From Pseudomonas laurentiana (GTDB lineage: Bacteria; Pseudomonadota; Gammaproteobacteria; Pseudomonadales; Pseudomonadaceae): a DNA stretch of 43,077 nucleotides. A program made the translations under genes and the position numbers. This document shows positions 34,058 through 43,000 of this stretch, piece by piece. The stretch's first letter is position 1, and each line of letters starts with the position of its first letter. Below the pieces are notes generated by a model. It did not search any database. It saw only the letters and a list, made by a program, of their open reading frames with translations, and was not told the origin of the DNA. Location of the stretch: NCBI RefSeq assembly GCF_014648275.1, contig NZ_BMQU01000028.1:1-43077 (forward strand), in the 5' to 3' direction.

Positions 34058-34897
34058 ATGATCAAAAAATGCTTGTTCCCGGCAGCCGGCTACGGCACTC
34101 GCTTCCTGCCAGCAACCAAAGCCATGCCCAAGGAAATGCTGCCGGTGGTGAACAAGCCACTGATCCAGTACGGCGTTGAAGAGGCGCTGGAAGCGGGTCT
34201 GAATCAGATCGCTATCGTTACCGGCCGTGGCAAGCGTGCTCTGGAAGACCATTTCGACATCAGCTATGAGCTGGAAAACCAGATCAAGGGCACCGACAAG
34301 GAAAAGTACCTGGTTGGTATTCGCCGCCTGCTTGACGAGTGCTCGTTCTCCTACACCCGTCAGACCGAAATGAAGGGCCTGGGCCACGCGATCCTGACCG
34401 GTCGCCCGCTGATCGGCGATGAGCCGTTTGCCGTAGTGCTGGCTGACGACCTGTGCGTCAACCTGGACGGCGATGGCGTGCTGACCCAGATGGTCAAGCT
34501 GTACCAGCAGTTCCGTTGCTCGATCGTGGCCATCCAGGAAGTCGATCCTTCGGAAACCAACAAGTACGGCGTGATTGCCGGCGAGATGATCCGTGACGAC
34601 ATTTACCGCGTCCACAGCATGGTCGAGAAGCCAAAGCCTGAAGATGCGCCGTCGAACCTGGCCATCATCGGTCGTTACATCCTGACGCCGGACATCTTCG
34701 ACCTGATCGAACAGACCGAACCAGGCAAGGGTGGCGAGATCCAGATCACCGACGCCCTGATGAAACAGGCGCAGAATGGCTGTGTCATGGCCTACAAGTT
34801 CAAGGGCAAGCGTTTTGACTGCGGTGGCGCGGAAGGCTACATCGACGCCACTAACTTCTGCTTCGAGAACTTCTACAAGACCGGCAAGGCCTACTGA
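34058..34897 (+). CDS. galU: UTP-glucose-1-phosphate uridylyltransferase
   Basis: 279-residue cytoplasmic enzyme making UDP-glucose from UTP and glucose 1-phosphate, for lipopolysaccharide core, exopolysaccharide and trehalose precursors. The nucleotide-binding FPAAGYGTRFLPATKAMPKEM is at the N-terminus, with VVLADDLC (metal-binding Asp), MVEKPKPEDAPSN, and FDCGGAEGYIDA near the end. Length equals the usual Pseudomonas GalU. AAGGA lies six bases before the ATG; the short upstream extension is not family sequence. It has its own terminator and so is monocistronic. Confidence 0.97.
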   Translation: MIKKCLFPAAGYGTRFLPATKAMPKEMLPVVNKPLIQYGVEEALEAGLNQIAIVTGRGKRALEDHFDISYELENQIKGTDKEKYLVGIRRLLDECSFSYTRQTEMKGLGHAILTGRPLIGDEPFAVVLADDLCVNLDGDGVLTQMVKLYQQFRCSIVAIQEVDPSETNKYGVIAGEMIRDDIYRVHSMVEKPKPEDAPSNLAIIGRYILTPDIFDLIEQTEPGKGGEIQITDALMKQAQNGCVMAYKFKGKRFDCGGAEGYIDATNFCFENFYKTGKAY

Positions 34898-34922
34898 TTT
34901 CCTGGCCTGACCGTTGATGTTC

Positions 34923-34949
34923 AAAAAGCCACCTTCGGGTGGCTTTTTT
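34923..34949 (+). terminator. Intrinsic terminator after galU
   Basis: AAAAAGCCACC, tetraloop TTCG, GGTGGCTTTTTT: a bidirectional-looking perfect stem with a U-run on the plus strand, 26 bases after the galU stop and 52 bases before gor. Confidence 0.93.
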
Positions 34950-35000
34950 GTTCCTGGCGGTGGCCGGGGTTATGCTGTTGGCCTGCCAAGGAGACCTGAG

Positions 35001-36356
35001 ATGGCCTACGATTTTGATTTGTTCGTGATTGGTGCCGGTTCCGGTGGTGTGCGTGCGGCACGCTTCGCCGCGGGGTTCGGTGCAAAGGTGGCGGTTGCTG
35101 AAAGCCGCTACCTGGGTGGTACCTGCGTAAACGTGGGCTGCGTACCGAAAAAATTGCTGGTCTATGGAGCTCACTTCGCGGATGACTTCGAGCAGGCGAG
35201 TGGTTTTGGGTGGTCGCTGGAGGATGCACAGTTCGACTGGGGGCAGTTGATCGCCAACAAGAACCGCGAAATCGAGCGGCTCAACGGGATCTACCGCAAC
35301 CTGCTGCTGAACAGTGGCGTGACCTTGCTCGAAGGCCATGCGCGCCTGACCGGCGCCCACGAGGTGGAAGTCGACGGGCAGCGCTACAGTGCCGAGCACA
35401 TTCTGATTGCTACCGGTGGTTGGCCGCAGATTCCAGACATCCCAGGCAAAGAGTTGGCCATCAGCTCTAACGAAGCCTTCTACCTCAAGGACCTGCCCAA
35501 GCGTGTACTGGTCGTCGGTGGCGGTTACATTGCCGTGGAATTCGCCGGCATTTTCCAAGGCTTGGGTGCCAAGACGTCGCTGTTGTACCGGGGAGACCTG
35601 TTCCTGCGCGGCTTCGACGGTGCGGTACGTGAGCACCTGAAGGACGAGTTGGAAAAGCGGGGCATGGACCTGCAGTTCAACACTGAAATTCGCAGTATCG
35701 AGAAACAGGCTGACGGAAGCCTCAAGGCCACCCTCAACGATGGCCGCGAACTGATCGCCGACTGCGTGTTCTACGCCACCGGGCGTCGCCCAATGCTGGA
35801 TAACCTGGGCCTGGAAAACACCGGTGTCGAGCTTGACTCGCGCGGCTTCATTCGCGTCGACGAACTGTTCCAGACCACGGACCCTTGGATTCTGGCGATT
35901 GGCGACGTGATCGGGCGTGTGCAGTTGACGCCAGTGGCGCTTGCCGAAGGCATGGCTGTGGTGCGCCGTCTGTTCAAGCCGGAGCAGTACCGCAAGGTCG
36001 ACTACCAGAACATACCGACAGCCGTGTTCAGCCAGCCACCGATTGGTACCGTTGGCCTGAGCGAAGAGCAGGCACGGGAGCAGGGCTATGAGGTGAGTAT
36101 TTTTGAAAGCCGTTTCCGGCCGATGAAGCTGACCCTGACCGAGTGCCAGGAACGCACCTTGATGAAACTGGTGGTCGATGCCAAGACCGATCGTGTCCTG
36201 GGCTGCCATATGGTTGGCCCGGAGGCTGGCGAGATCATCCAGGGCCTCGGTATTGCGCTGAAGGCCGGTGCTACCAAGCAGCAATTCGACGAAACCATCG
36301 GTGTGCATCCAACTGCCGCCGAGGAGTTTGTCACGATGCGCACGTCGGTCCGCTAA
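35001..36356 (+). CDS. gor: Glutathione reductase
   Basis: 451-residue FAD disulfide oxidoreductase that keeps glutathione reduced with NADPH. FAD-binding [13 protein letters not shown] is at 9-21, the redox disulfide CVNVGC is Cys42/Cys47, the NADPH fold is [14 protein letters not shown], and the C-terminal HPTAAEE holds the proton-relay His. AAGGAG sets the ATG (MAYDFDLF). The absence of a lipoamide-type QHM end and the length fit Gor rather than dihydrolipoamide dehydrogenase. Together with ahpC and ahpF downstream on the same strand it forms a thiol/peroxide-defence neighbourhood, although each seems to have its own transcription signals. Confidence 0.95.
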   Translation: MAYDFDLFVIGAGSGGVRAARFAAGFGAKVAVAESRYLGGTCVNVGCVPKKLLVYGAHFADDFEQASGFGWSLEDAQFDWGQLIANKNREIERLNGIYRNLLLNSGVTLLEGHARLTGAHEVEVDGQRYSAEHILIATGGWPQIPDIPGKELAISSNEAFYLKDLPKRVLVVGGGYIAVEFAGIFQGLGAKTSLLYRGDLFLRGFDGAVREHLKDELEKRGMDLQFNTEIRSIEKQADGSLKATLNDGRELIADCVFYATGRRPMLDNLGLENTGVELDSRGFIRVDELFQTTDPWILAIGDVIGRVQLTPVALAEGMAVVRRLFKPEQYRKVDYQNIPTAVFSQPPIGTVGLSEEQAREQGYEVSIFESRFRPMKLTLTECQERTLMKLVVDAKTDRVLGCHMVGPEAGEIIQGLGIALKAGATKQQFDETIGVHPTAAEEFVTMRTSVR

Positions 36357-36367
36357 CCGTCGTCCAT

Positions 36368-36422
36368 TGCAGGCACCCTGCGAAGGTCTTAGCGGGGTGT
36401 CTGTCAGTTCACGGTGCCTGCA
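36368..36422 (+). terminator. Large stem-loop after gor
   Basis: TGCAGGCACC pairs with GGTGCCTGCA (10 bp) around a 35-base loop that can itself fold. It lacks a U-run, so termination is uncertain. Confidence 0.45.
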
Positions 36423-36479
36423 TCGCGGGCAATGCGTTTTTCGATACAAACAGAAATCTTCTATCAACCACGTCGGCTT

Positions 36480-36516
36480 ATAGCCAAAACCAATCGGCAG
36501 CATCAGCTTTGCCAAT
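36480..36516 (+). promoter_or_regulatory. Candidate OxyR site and ahpC promoter
   Basis: ATAG-N7-CAAT-N7-ATCA-N7-CAAT follows the OxyR spacing ATAG-N7-CTAT-N7-ATAG-N7-CTAT with 12 of 16 defined bases. The last quarter overlaps a -35-like TTGCCA (36509-36514), followed by ATAA at 36531-36534 at -10 distance, the layout of OxyR-activated promoters. The ahpC ATG is about 50 bases further on. Confidence 0.6.
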
Positions 36517-36585
36517 GAGCGATTTTTTCGATAAGTGACTAGGATTCCTCCATCAGATTTCTCAACCCCTGAAGGAGCGTCACTC

Positions 36586-37149
36586 ATGCCTATCATCAAT
36601 AGCCAGGTCAAACCGTTCAACGCTACCGCTTACCACAACGGCAAGTTCGTCGAGGTGTCGGACGCTGACCTGAAGGGTAAATGGTCCGTAGTATTTTTCT
36701 ATCCGGCCGACTTCACCTTCGTCTGCCCAACCGAGTTGGGTGACCTGGCTGACAACTACGCCGAGTTCCAGAAGCTGGGCGTAGAGATCTACGGTGTGTC
36801 CACCGACACCCACTTCACCCACAAAGCCTGGCACGACACTTCGGACACTATCGGCAAGATCCAGTACCCGCTGATCGGTGACCCGACTCACGTCATCTCT
36901 CGCAACTTCGACGTGCTGATCGAAGAAGCCGGTCTGGCTGACCGCGGTACGTTCGTGATCAACCCGCAGGGCCAGATCAAAATCGTCGAGCTGAACGACG
37001 GCGGTGTCGGTCGTGATGCCAGCGAGCTGCTGCGTAAGGTCAAGGCCGCCCAGTACGTTGCCGCCCACCCAGGCGAAGTTTGCCCGGCCAAGTGGAAAGA
37101 AGGCGAAGCGACCCTGGCGCCATCCCTGGACCTGGTCGGCAAGATCTAA
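36586..37149 (+). CDS. ahpC: Alkyl hydroperoxide reductase peroxiredoxin
   Basis: 187-residue typical 2-Cys peroxiredoxin reducing H2O2, organic peroxides and peroxynitrite. The peroxidatic Cys47 is in [10 protein letters not shown], and the resolving Cys166 in [10 protein letters not shown]; residues 2-20 ([19 protein letters not shown]) are the enterobacterial-type AhpC N-terminus. GAAGGAG precedes the ATG. A terminator-like hairpin separates it from ahpF, so AhpC is likely made in excess over its reductase. Probably OxyR-controlled. Confidence 0.97.
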   Translation: MPIINSQVKPFNATAYHNGKFVEVSDADLKGKWSVVFFYPADFTFVCPTELGDLADNYAEFQKLGVEIYGVSTDTHFTHKAWHDTSDTIGKIQYPLIGDPTHVISRNFDVLIEEAGLADRGTFVINPQGQIKIVELNDGGVGRDASELLRKVKAAQYVAAHPGEVCPAKWKEGEATLAPSLDLVGKI

Positions 37150-37205
37150 GACCGTGAGCCAGCCGAGGGCGGTCTACCGCACCTGATGTTGTCACCGCCC
37201 CGCAA

Positions 37206-37240
37206 AACGCCCGGGCGCTCTCGCCCGGGCGTTGTTTTTT
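37206..37240 (+). terminator. Terminator/attenuator between ahpC and ahpF
   Basis: AACGCCCGGGCG, loop CTCT, CGCCCGGGCGTT, then GTTTTTT. A strong intrinsic terminator 57 bases after the ahpC stop and about 27 bases before ahpF, so only read-through transcripts from the ahpC promoter would reach ahpF. Confidence 0.9.
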
Positions 37241-37266
37241 CTACTGTTTAAAAAGGAATCGCCCGT

Positions 37267-38829
37267 ATGTTGGACGCCACGCTTAAAACTCAGTTGAAGT
37301 CCTACCTGGAGCGGGTCACTCAGCCGATCGAGATCGTTGCTTCCCTCGACGACGGCGCGAAGTCCCGCGAACTGCACGACCTGCTGCGCGAAATCGCCAG
37401 CCTGTCGAACCTGATTACCTTGCGTGAGGACGGCAGTGACGCCCGTCGCCCGTCGTTCTCGCTCAATCGCCCTGGCGCGGATATCAGCCTGCGTTTCGCT
37501 GGCATCCCCATGGGCCACGAATTCACCTCATTGGTGCTGGCGCTGCTGCAGGTCGGTGGTCATCCGTCCAAGGCCAGTGCCGAAGTGATCGAGCAGATTG
37601 GTGCGCTCAAGGGTGAGTTCAACTTTGAAACCTACTTCTCGCTGTCCTGCCAGAACTGCCCGGATGTGGTTCAGGCGCTCAACCTGATGGCGGTGCTCAA
37701 CCCGAGCGTGCGCCACGTCGCGATCGACGGCGCGCTGTTTCAGGATGAAGTCGAGTCGCGCAAGGTCATGGCCGTGCCGAGTGTGTACCTCAATGGTGAA
37801 GTTTTCGGCCAGGGTCGCATGGGCCTGGAGGAGATTGTTGGCAAGCTCGACGCCAGCGCCGGTGAGCGTCAGGCTGAAAAAATCAACGCCAAGGACGCCT
37901 TCGACGTGCTGGTGGTAGGCGGCGGGCCGGCCGGTGCCGCAGCAGCCATTTATGCCGCGCGCAAAGGCATTCGTACCGGGGTGGCTGCTGAGCGTTTTGG
38001 CGGTCAGGTACTCGATACCATGGCAATCGAGAACTTTATCTCGGTGCAAGAAACCGAAGGCCCGAAACTGGCCACGGCGCTGGAAGAGCACGTTAAGCAA
38101 TATGACGTCGACATCATGAACCTGCAGCGTGCCGACGCGCTGATCCCCGCCACCGATGGCGGCCTGCACGAGGTGCGCCTTGCCAGCGGTGCGTCGCTCA
38201 AGGCCAAGACCGTCATTCTTGCAACGGGTGCGCGCTGGCGCGAAATGAACGTTCCGGGGGAGAAAGAGTACCGCAGCCGCGGTGTTGCCTACTGCCCGCA
38301 CTGCGATGGCCCTCTGTTCAAAGGCAAGCGCGTAGCGGTGATTGGGGGGGGCAACTCCGGTGTGGAAGCGGCTATCGACCTGGCGGGTATCGTTGCTCAG
38401 GTCACCCTGATCGAGTTCGACAGCCACTTGCGTGCTGACGCCGTACTGCAACGCAAGCTGCACAGCTTGCCAAACGTCAAGGTCATCACCAGCGCATTGA
38501 CCACCGAGGTGCTGGGCGATGGGCAGAAGGTCAGCGGCCTGCGTTACAAGGACCGCACGACTGAAGCGCTGCATGACCTGGCGCTGGAGGGGATCTTTGT
38601 ACAGATCGGTTTGTTGCCCAACACCGATTGGCTCAAGGGCACCGTCGAGCTGTCACCGCGTGGCGAGATTGTGGTCGATGCCCGTGGCCAGACCAACCTG
38701 CCGGGTGTGTTTGCCGCCGGTGACGTGACCACCGTACCCTACAAGCAGATTGTCATTGCGGTGGGTGAGGGCGCTAAAGCATCGTTGGCCGCGTTTGATC
38801 ACCTGATTCGCACCTCGGCGCCAGCCTGA
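37267..38829 (+). CDS. ahpF: Alkyl hydroperoxide reductase flavoprotein subunit
   Basis: 520-residue NADH-dependent FAD enzyme that re-reduces AhpC. The N-terminal tandem-thioredoxin-fold domain holds the CQNC centre (Cys128/Cys131). The thioredoxin-reductase-like part has FAD-binding [17 protein letters not shown], the CPHC disulfide (Cys343/Cys346), NADH-fold [16 protein letters not shown] and the C-terminal [16 protein letters not shown]. The AAAAGGAA before the ATG is an adequate ribosome-binding site. It lies 117 bases after ahpC, beyond a strong terminator. Confidence 0.97.
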   Translation: MLDATLKTQLKSYLERVTQPIEIVASLDDGAKSRELHDLLREIASLSNLITLREDGSDARRPSFSLNRPGADISLRFAGIPMGHEFTSLVLALLQVGGHPSKASAEVIEQIGALKGEFNFETYFSLSCQNCPDVVQALNLMAVLNPSVRHVAIDGALFQDEVESRKVMAVPSVYLNGEVFGQGRMGLEEIVGKLDASAGERQAEKINAKDAFDVLVVGGGPAGAAAAIYAARKGIRTGVAAERFGGQVLDTMAIENFISVQETEGPKLATALEEHVKQYDVDIMNLQRADALIPATDGGLHEVRLASGASLKAKTVILATGARWREMNVPGEKEYRSRGVAYCPHCDGPLFKGKRVAVIGGGNSGVEAAIDLAGIVAQVTLIEFDSHLRADAVLQRKLHSLPNVKVITSALTTEVLGDGQKVSGLRYKDRTTEALHDLALEGIFVQIGLLPNTDWLKGTVELSPRGEIVVDARGQTNLPGVFAAGDVTTVPYKQIVIAVGEGAKASLAAFDHLIRTSAPA

Positions 38830-38833
38830 GGTT

Positions 38834-38856
38834 TGATCTGATCTGATCTGATCTGA
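38834..38856 (+). repeat. Pentanucleotide repeat (TGATC)4
   Basis: Four tandem TGATC units and a partial fifth, just after the ahpF stop. Short tandem repeat in non-coding DNA, with no evident role. Confidence 0.85.
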
Positions 38857-38861
38857 CCGGT

Positions 38862-38903
38862 ACCGAAAGCGCTTCTGCCTCTGGTGGTGGAAGCACTTTC
38901 GGT
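38862..38903 (+). terminator. Hairpin after ahpF
   Basis: ACCGAAAG-C-GCTTC pairs with GAAGC-A-CTTTCGGT (8 + 5 bp with one mismatch). It is followed by a short T-rich stretch. Possible terminator for ahpF. Confidence 0.6.
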
Positions 38904-38929
38904 CGTTTCTGTACCTGTTGCGCACATGC

Positions 38930-39181
38930 CTAGCCGAGCAGTTTCCGGCCCTTGTCCAGTTGTTGGTCTACCAGCCATTTGCCGTGTGCGATGGACGCGT
39001 GCTGGGCCTTTTCAAGGCTGGCCAGAAAGCCCATGTTCAGGGGCAGCGGCAGGCGTCGGGAGGTGTGCCCTTCGGGGCTGGTGATCAGGCAACCGCCCGC
39101 GAATGGCAGGGGAATGCCGGGGTGTGCTTCGACATTGGCGACGATGGTGTAGTTACGATGGACACATTGAAGGGATTGCAT
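38930..39181 (-). CDS. Small hypothetical protein
   Basis: 83 residues (MQSLQCVHRNYTIVANVEAHPG...) with a beta-strand-rich first half (GIPLPFAGGCLITSPEGHTSRRLPLP) and a helical C-terminus. AGGT lies seven bases before the ATG. No signal peptide. Not recognised. It is convergent with ahpF and separate from gloA by about 100 bases. Confidence 0.65.
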   Translation of the reverse strand: MQSLQCVHRNYTIVANVEAHPGIPLPFAGGCLITSPEGHTSRRLPLPLNMGFLASLEKAQHASIAHGKWLVDQQLDKGRKLLG

Positions 39182-39285
39182 CGGATCTACCTCGCTGTGG
39201 TGGCGTTAACCGAACACCGTTCCCGATATACCACAGCTTGGCAGGCCCCGAGTCGAACGCCGACGAGCGCGACCCGGGGTTTGGC

Positions 39286-39807
39286 TTAGAACTCGGTAGG
39301 CTGAATGATCTCAACCCAGTAATCGTCCGGGTCCTTGATGAAGGCCAGGTGCTTCATGCGTCCATCGCTCAGGCGCTTCTGGAAGGTCACGCCCAGCGCT
39401 TCAAAGCGCTCGCAGGCCGCGCGAATGTCCGGCACGGAAATGCAGATATGGCCAAAGCCGCGCGGATCGCTGTTGCCATTGTGGTAGGCGAACGCAGGAT
39501 CATGTTCGGTGCCGTGGTTATGCGTCAGCTCAAGGATGCCGGGGATCGATTTCATCCACGCAGTGCGTGCTGCTGCGTCGGTCGGGATCTGTGCCTTGTC
39601 GACCAGGGCCAGGAAGTACAGGCTGAATTCGGCTTCAGGGAAGTCGCGCTTTTCCACCAGGCTGAAGCCCAGTACCCGAGTGTAGAAGTCCAGGGATTTG
39701 GCGACATCCTTGACCCGCAACATGGTGTGGTTGAACACGAAGTTTTGGGTAGCAGCGTCCGGTTGTGCAGTGACGCCGGGGAGTGTGTCGAGATGTTGCA
39801 GGCTCAT
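39286..39807 (-). CDS. gloA: Lactoylglutathione lyase (glyoxalase I)
   Basis: 173-residue metalloenzyme turning the methylglyoxal-glutathione hemithioacetal into S-lactoylglutathione. The four metal ligands are visible at family spacing: His27 (FNHTMLRV), Glu93 (LELTHNHG), His120 (GFGHICISV) and Glu166 (YWVEIIQ). It is the long eukaryote-like form with an extra N-terminal stretch and the [15 protein letters not shown] loop, which is usually Zn-dependent, rather than the 130-residue Ni form. GGAGAG precedes the ATG. It uses glutathione kept reduced by the nearby gor product. Confidence 0.95.
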   Translation of the reverse strand: MSLQHLDTLPGVTAQPDAATQNFVFNHTMLRVKDVAKSLDFYTRVLGFSLVEKRDFPEAEFSLYFLALVDKAQIPTDAAARTAWMKSIPGILELTHNHGTEHDPAFAYHNGNSDPRGFGHICISVPDIRAACERFEALGVTFQKRLSDGRMKHLAFIKDPDDYWVEIIQPTEF

Positions 39808-40033
39808 GGGCTCTCCGCAGAAGGGGCTGGCACGGTGGTGCCAGCGAAACGGTCAGACGGCCATGATACGGAAGTGAAGCGATTGCGCAAACGGTTTGCG
39901 CCCTGCAGACAGGGTCGGCAGGGCGCACTCGAATAAGTAGCCCGCCGTGGCGGGCGAATGGGGCGCTAATCCTTTAGCAGTCTTCATCCTGAAAGAGGCG
40001 GTGTGAAAAAAGTGTGAAGTAAATGGGCGTTTT

Positions 40034-40393
40034 TCAGTGGCGTACCCAGCCCTCGACAGTCTGCGCGCCGTACTGCTGTTTCCAGGCTTTCAGGCCCCGG
40101 TGATTACCCCCTTTGGTTTCGATCAACTCGCCGGTGTGAGGGTTTTCATAGACCTTTACCACGCGTGGGCGACGGTGCTTGATGAGGGCGGCCGGTGCCT
40201 TTTCGGCGGCTTTTGGATCGAGAATTTCAATCACATCACGCAGGCTCTTGCCATAGCTGTTCATCAGGCCGACAAGTTTCTGCTCGAACTCTATTTCACG
40301 TTTTAGGCCGGCATCCTTTTTCAAGGCTTCCAGTTGAGCAAGCTGTTCCTGGAGCGCTCTTTCGGCAGCACGAAACTCAGCAAGTCGGGACAC
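40034..40393 (-). CDS. MvaT/MvaU-family H-NS-like nucleoid protein
   Basis: 119-residue xenogeneic silencer. The N-terminal coiled coil for dimerisation (FRAAERALQEQLAQLEALKKDAGLK) is followed by the C-terminal DNA-binding domain with RPRVVKVYENPHTGELIETKGGNHRGLKAWK. The start is most likely GTG, giving MSRLAEFRAAE as in MvaU-type proteins: AGGAG is eight bases away from that GTG but only two bases from the ATG six bases upstream. The protein resembles MvaU/TurB more than MvaT. The AT-rich 353-base gap upstream is a plausible autoregulatory region. Confidence 0.9.
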   Translation of the reverse strand: MSRLAEFRAAERALQEQLAQLEALKKDAGLKREIEFEQKLVGLMNSYGKSLRDVIEILDPKAAEKAPAALIKHRRPRVVKVYENPHTGELIETKGGNHRGLKAWKQQYGAQTVEGWVRH

Positions 40394-40746
40394 AATCATT
40401 ACTCCTCTTGTCTGCAGTGGCTTTTACGCACGGTGGTCATTAGCGTATTGAAAAGCACAGTGGCCATAGGTGCACGCACCATAGTAATAATCAGTGTAGT
40501 CAATAAATAACACGGTGCGGTCAGGCGTAGATAATGGCAGTGTGCCTAACTATTGAACTACAGCGCTTTTCGCTATTTGAGGATTAACCGGGTGAGTGGA
40601 AGGTGGACTAGACCAAGGTCCAATGGCCTGTTCTAGAGCGGTTTGGTGATAATTTAAGGTCGCCGCGGGTTGTAGTTCGGTGCATGTGGCCGGTGCCAGG
40701 AAGGGCGCGGGTTGGTTCTTTGCCTTTATTCGGATTGTCGTAACTC
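40394..40746. other. AT-richer intergenic region between the mvaU-like gene and the porin gene
   Basis: 353 bases between divergent genes, containing local A+T-rich stretches (around 40480-40510 and 40540-40590) of the sort bound by MvaT-type proteins. It must hold two promoters. TTATTG and TATGGT at 17-base spacing on the minus strand (near 40480-40510) are a weak candidate for the mvaU-like gene. No gene or strong repeat is seen. Confidence 0.5.
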
Positions 40747-42036
40747 ATGTTTCCCCCTTATCCCTTTGTCCATGGGCGCCATCTGGCAGGTCTAGTGGCC
40801 CTGTTTGCTGGTTTTTCGGCCCAGGCCGCCGGTTTTCTTGAAGACACCAGTGCCAAGGTCGAAGCACGTAATGTCTATTTCAACCGCGACTTTCGTGACG
40901 GCCATACCAGCTCGCAACAAGGGGGCTCAAAACGTGAAGAGTGGGCGCAGGGCTTTATTCTGAATGTGCAATCCGGTTATACCGAAGGGCCGGTCGGATT
41001 TGGCGTTGATGCACTGGGCATGTTCGGTTTCAAGCTGGACTCCAGCCCGGCCGACAGTAACAGCGGGCTGTTGCCTTCCAGTGGCCACAACCCCCGACAT
41101 TCTGCAGACCAGTACGCAAAGTTGGGCGTCGCGGGCAAAGTGCGTTACTCGAACACCGTGCTCAAGTACGGTGCGATGATGCCCGATGTGCCGTTGCTCA
41201 AGTACAACGATGGCCGTTTGTTGCCAACCATGTTCCACGGCACCCAGTTGACCTCTGAGGAGTTCAAGGACCTCAAGTTCATGGCCGCACGGTTGGATCG
41301 TTACACCGCGCGGGATTCGACCGATGCACAAGAGATTCGCGTGCATTGCAAGAACAAGCGCTATGCCTGCGATACCAAGGCCGATCATTTTGACATGGCC
41401 GGGGTCGATTACCGTTTCAATGAGCGGTTATCGGGCCAGTACCAGGTTGCCACGCTGGACGACATCTACCGTCAGCACTTCCTGGGTGTGCTCGCCAACC
41501 AACCGTTGAGTGTTGGCAGCCTGTCGGCAGACCTGCGGCTTATCAAGAGTGACGACATCGGTGCAGCCAAGGCTGGCAGCATCGACCACCGCGCGTTCAG
41601 CGGTATGCTGGGCTACGGCCTGGGCGGGCACAAGTTCAGCGCGGGCTGGCAGCGCATGTACGGCGAAAACGCCATGCCATACCTCGATGGCAGCAATCCC
41701 TACCTGGTCAACTATTCCCAGGTCAACGACTTTGCTGCCGCTCAGGAACGTTCCTGGCAACTACGCTATGACTATGACTTCAAGGCACTGGGTGTTCCAG
41801 GGCTGACCTTCTTGACCCGTTACATCAACGGCGACACCATCAAGGTGCCGGGCAGCCAGGCCGAAGGCAAGGAATGGGAACGCGATACCGAGTTCAAGTA
41901 CCAGGTACAAAGCGGTACGTTCAAGGATGTCAGTGTTCGCCTGCGTAATGCGACCTACCGCAGCAACTATGAAAAGTTTGCCCGCGACATGGACGAAACC
42001 CGTGTAATTGTCAGCTACAACTTCTCGTTGCTGTAA
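40747..42036 (+). CDS. OprD-family outer-membrane porin
   Basis: 429-residue substrate-specific porin with signal peptide (LAGLVALFAGFSAQAAG). It has the OprD pattern: GFLEDTSAKVEARNVYFNRDFRDG at the mature N-terminus, EWAQGFILNVQSGYTEGPVGFGVDALG, and PLLKYNDGRLLPTMFHGTQLTSEE in the constriction-loop region. The C-terminal strand is VIVSYNFSLL; the last residue is Leu rather than Phe, with the aromatic displaced. OprD/Opd porins take up basic amino acids, aromatics or dicarboxylates; the substrate here is unknown. The ribosome-binding site is poor. Confidence 0.92.
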   Translation: MFPPYPFVHGRHLAGLVALFAGFSAQAAGFLEDTSAKVEARNVYFNRDFRDGHTSSQQGGSKREEWAQGFILNVQSGYTEGPVGFGVDALGMFGFKLDSSPADSNSGLLPSSGHNPRHSADQYAKLGVAGKVRYSNTVLKYGAMMPDVPLLKYNDGRLLPTMFHGTQLTSEEFKDLKFMAARLDRYTARDSTDAQEIRVHCKNKRYACDTKADHFDMAGVDYRFNERLSGQYQVATLDDIYRQHFLGVLANQPLSVGSLSADLRLIKSDDIGAAKAGSIDHRAFSGMLGYGLGGHKFSAGWQRMYGENAMPYLDGSNPYLVNYSQVNDFAAAQERSWQLRYDYDFKALGVPGLTFLTRYINGDTIKVPGSQAEGKEWERDTEFKYQVQSGTFKDVSVRLRNATYRSNYEKFARDMDETRVIVSYNFSLL

Positions 42037-42098
42037 ACGGCTTTGCCCTGAATACGCGGCCGTTCGACAATGGCCGTGTATTCACCGGAGCGATGGCG

Positions 42099-42839
42099 AT
42101 GAAACACCTGCTGCTGATCGGTATCGGCCCAGGCAATCCCCGACAGGTCACGCTGGAAGCCCTCGACGCGCTGAATCGCGCCGATGTCTTTTTCCTGCTG
42201 GACAAGGGCGTGGGCAAGGATGACCTGTTGCGCGTGCGCACGGAACTGCTCGAGCGGCATGTGCACAGGCCTTACCGGGTGGTCGCGGTCGATGATCCGC
42301 TGCGTGACGCTGTGGCCAGCGATTATGTCGAGGCCGTGCAAGGCTGGCACCGCCTGCGCGCCTGTCTCTATGCGCGCCTGTTGGCGGACGAATTGCCTGA
42401 AGGGCAGTGCGGCGCCTTCTTGCTGTGGGGTGAGCCTGGGCTGTATGACAGCACATTGCGCATCCTCGATCTGATCGAAGAACAGCACTTTTCCATTGAA
42501 GTCATTCCTGGTATCAGCAGTGTCCAGGCGTTGGCCGCGCGCCATTGCATCCCGTTGAACCGTATTGGCGAGCCTTTACAAATAGTACCCGGCCGACGTT
42601 TGGCCGATGTGTCGCCGATTGAAAACGTGGTGGTGATGCTCGACGCCCAGTCGGCTTTTGCCACGTTGGACGATCCTCGACTGCACATTTATTGGGGCGC
42701 TTACCTGGGAACTGACGACGAGATCCTGATCGAGGGGCCGCTGCTGGAGGTCAAGGCACAGATCCTTTCCCGGCGCGAGCAGGCCAGGGCCAGCAAAGGC
42801 TGGATCATGGACACCTATTTGCTGCGACGGCTGTACTGA
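42099..42839 (+). CDS. cobF: Precorrin-6A synthase (deacetylating)
   Basis: 246-residue SAM-dependent methyltransferase that methylates C-1 of precorrin-5 and releases acetate in aerobic cobalamin synthesis. The SAM-binding GIGPGNPRQVTLEALDALNRADV at the N-terminus and the LLWGEPGLYDSTLRILD and IPGISSVQALAA regions are the CobF form of the tetrapyrrole methylase fold. The second ATG is chosen because GGAG lies eight bases before it; the first is only two bases away from it. No cobalamin riboswitch is seen upstream, and no other cob gene lies in the window. Confidence 0.94.
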   Translation: MKHLLLIGIGPGNPRQVTLEALDALNRADVFFLLDKGVGKDDLLRVRTELLERHVHRPYRVVAVDDPLRDAVASDYVEAVQGWHRLRACLYARLLADELPEGQCGAFLLWGEPGLYDSTLRILDLIEEQHFSIEVIPGISSVQALAARHCIPLNRIGEPLQIVPGRRLADVSPIENVVVMLDAQSAFATLDDPRLHIYWGAYLGTDDEILIEGPLLEVKAQILSRREQARASKGWIMDTYLLRRLY

Positions 42840-43000
42840 AACAGGTCGCGTGATTCTGTTTAGCGACGCGTCTGTCACAGAGTTCAGACGTATCCTACTT
42901 CCTTCCGAATACATCCCTGCTAGCGTCAAACCCCTTCGTCTGTGGGGTGCTCATGCTTGAACGAGCGCCTCGCCCATAACCGTCGCGATAGGGACAAGGG

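Noticed and set aside
38834-38856. TGATC repeats as a regulatory array
   Set aside because: Too short, and placed just after a stop codon before a hairpin; nothing links it to regulation.
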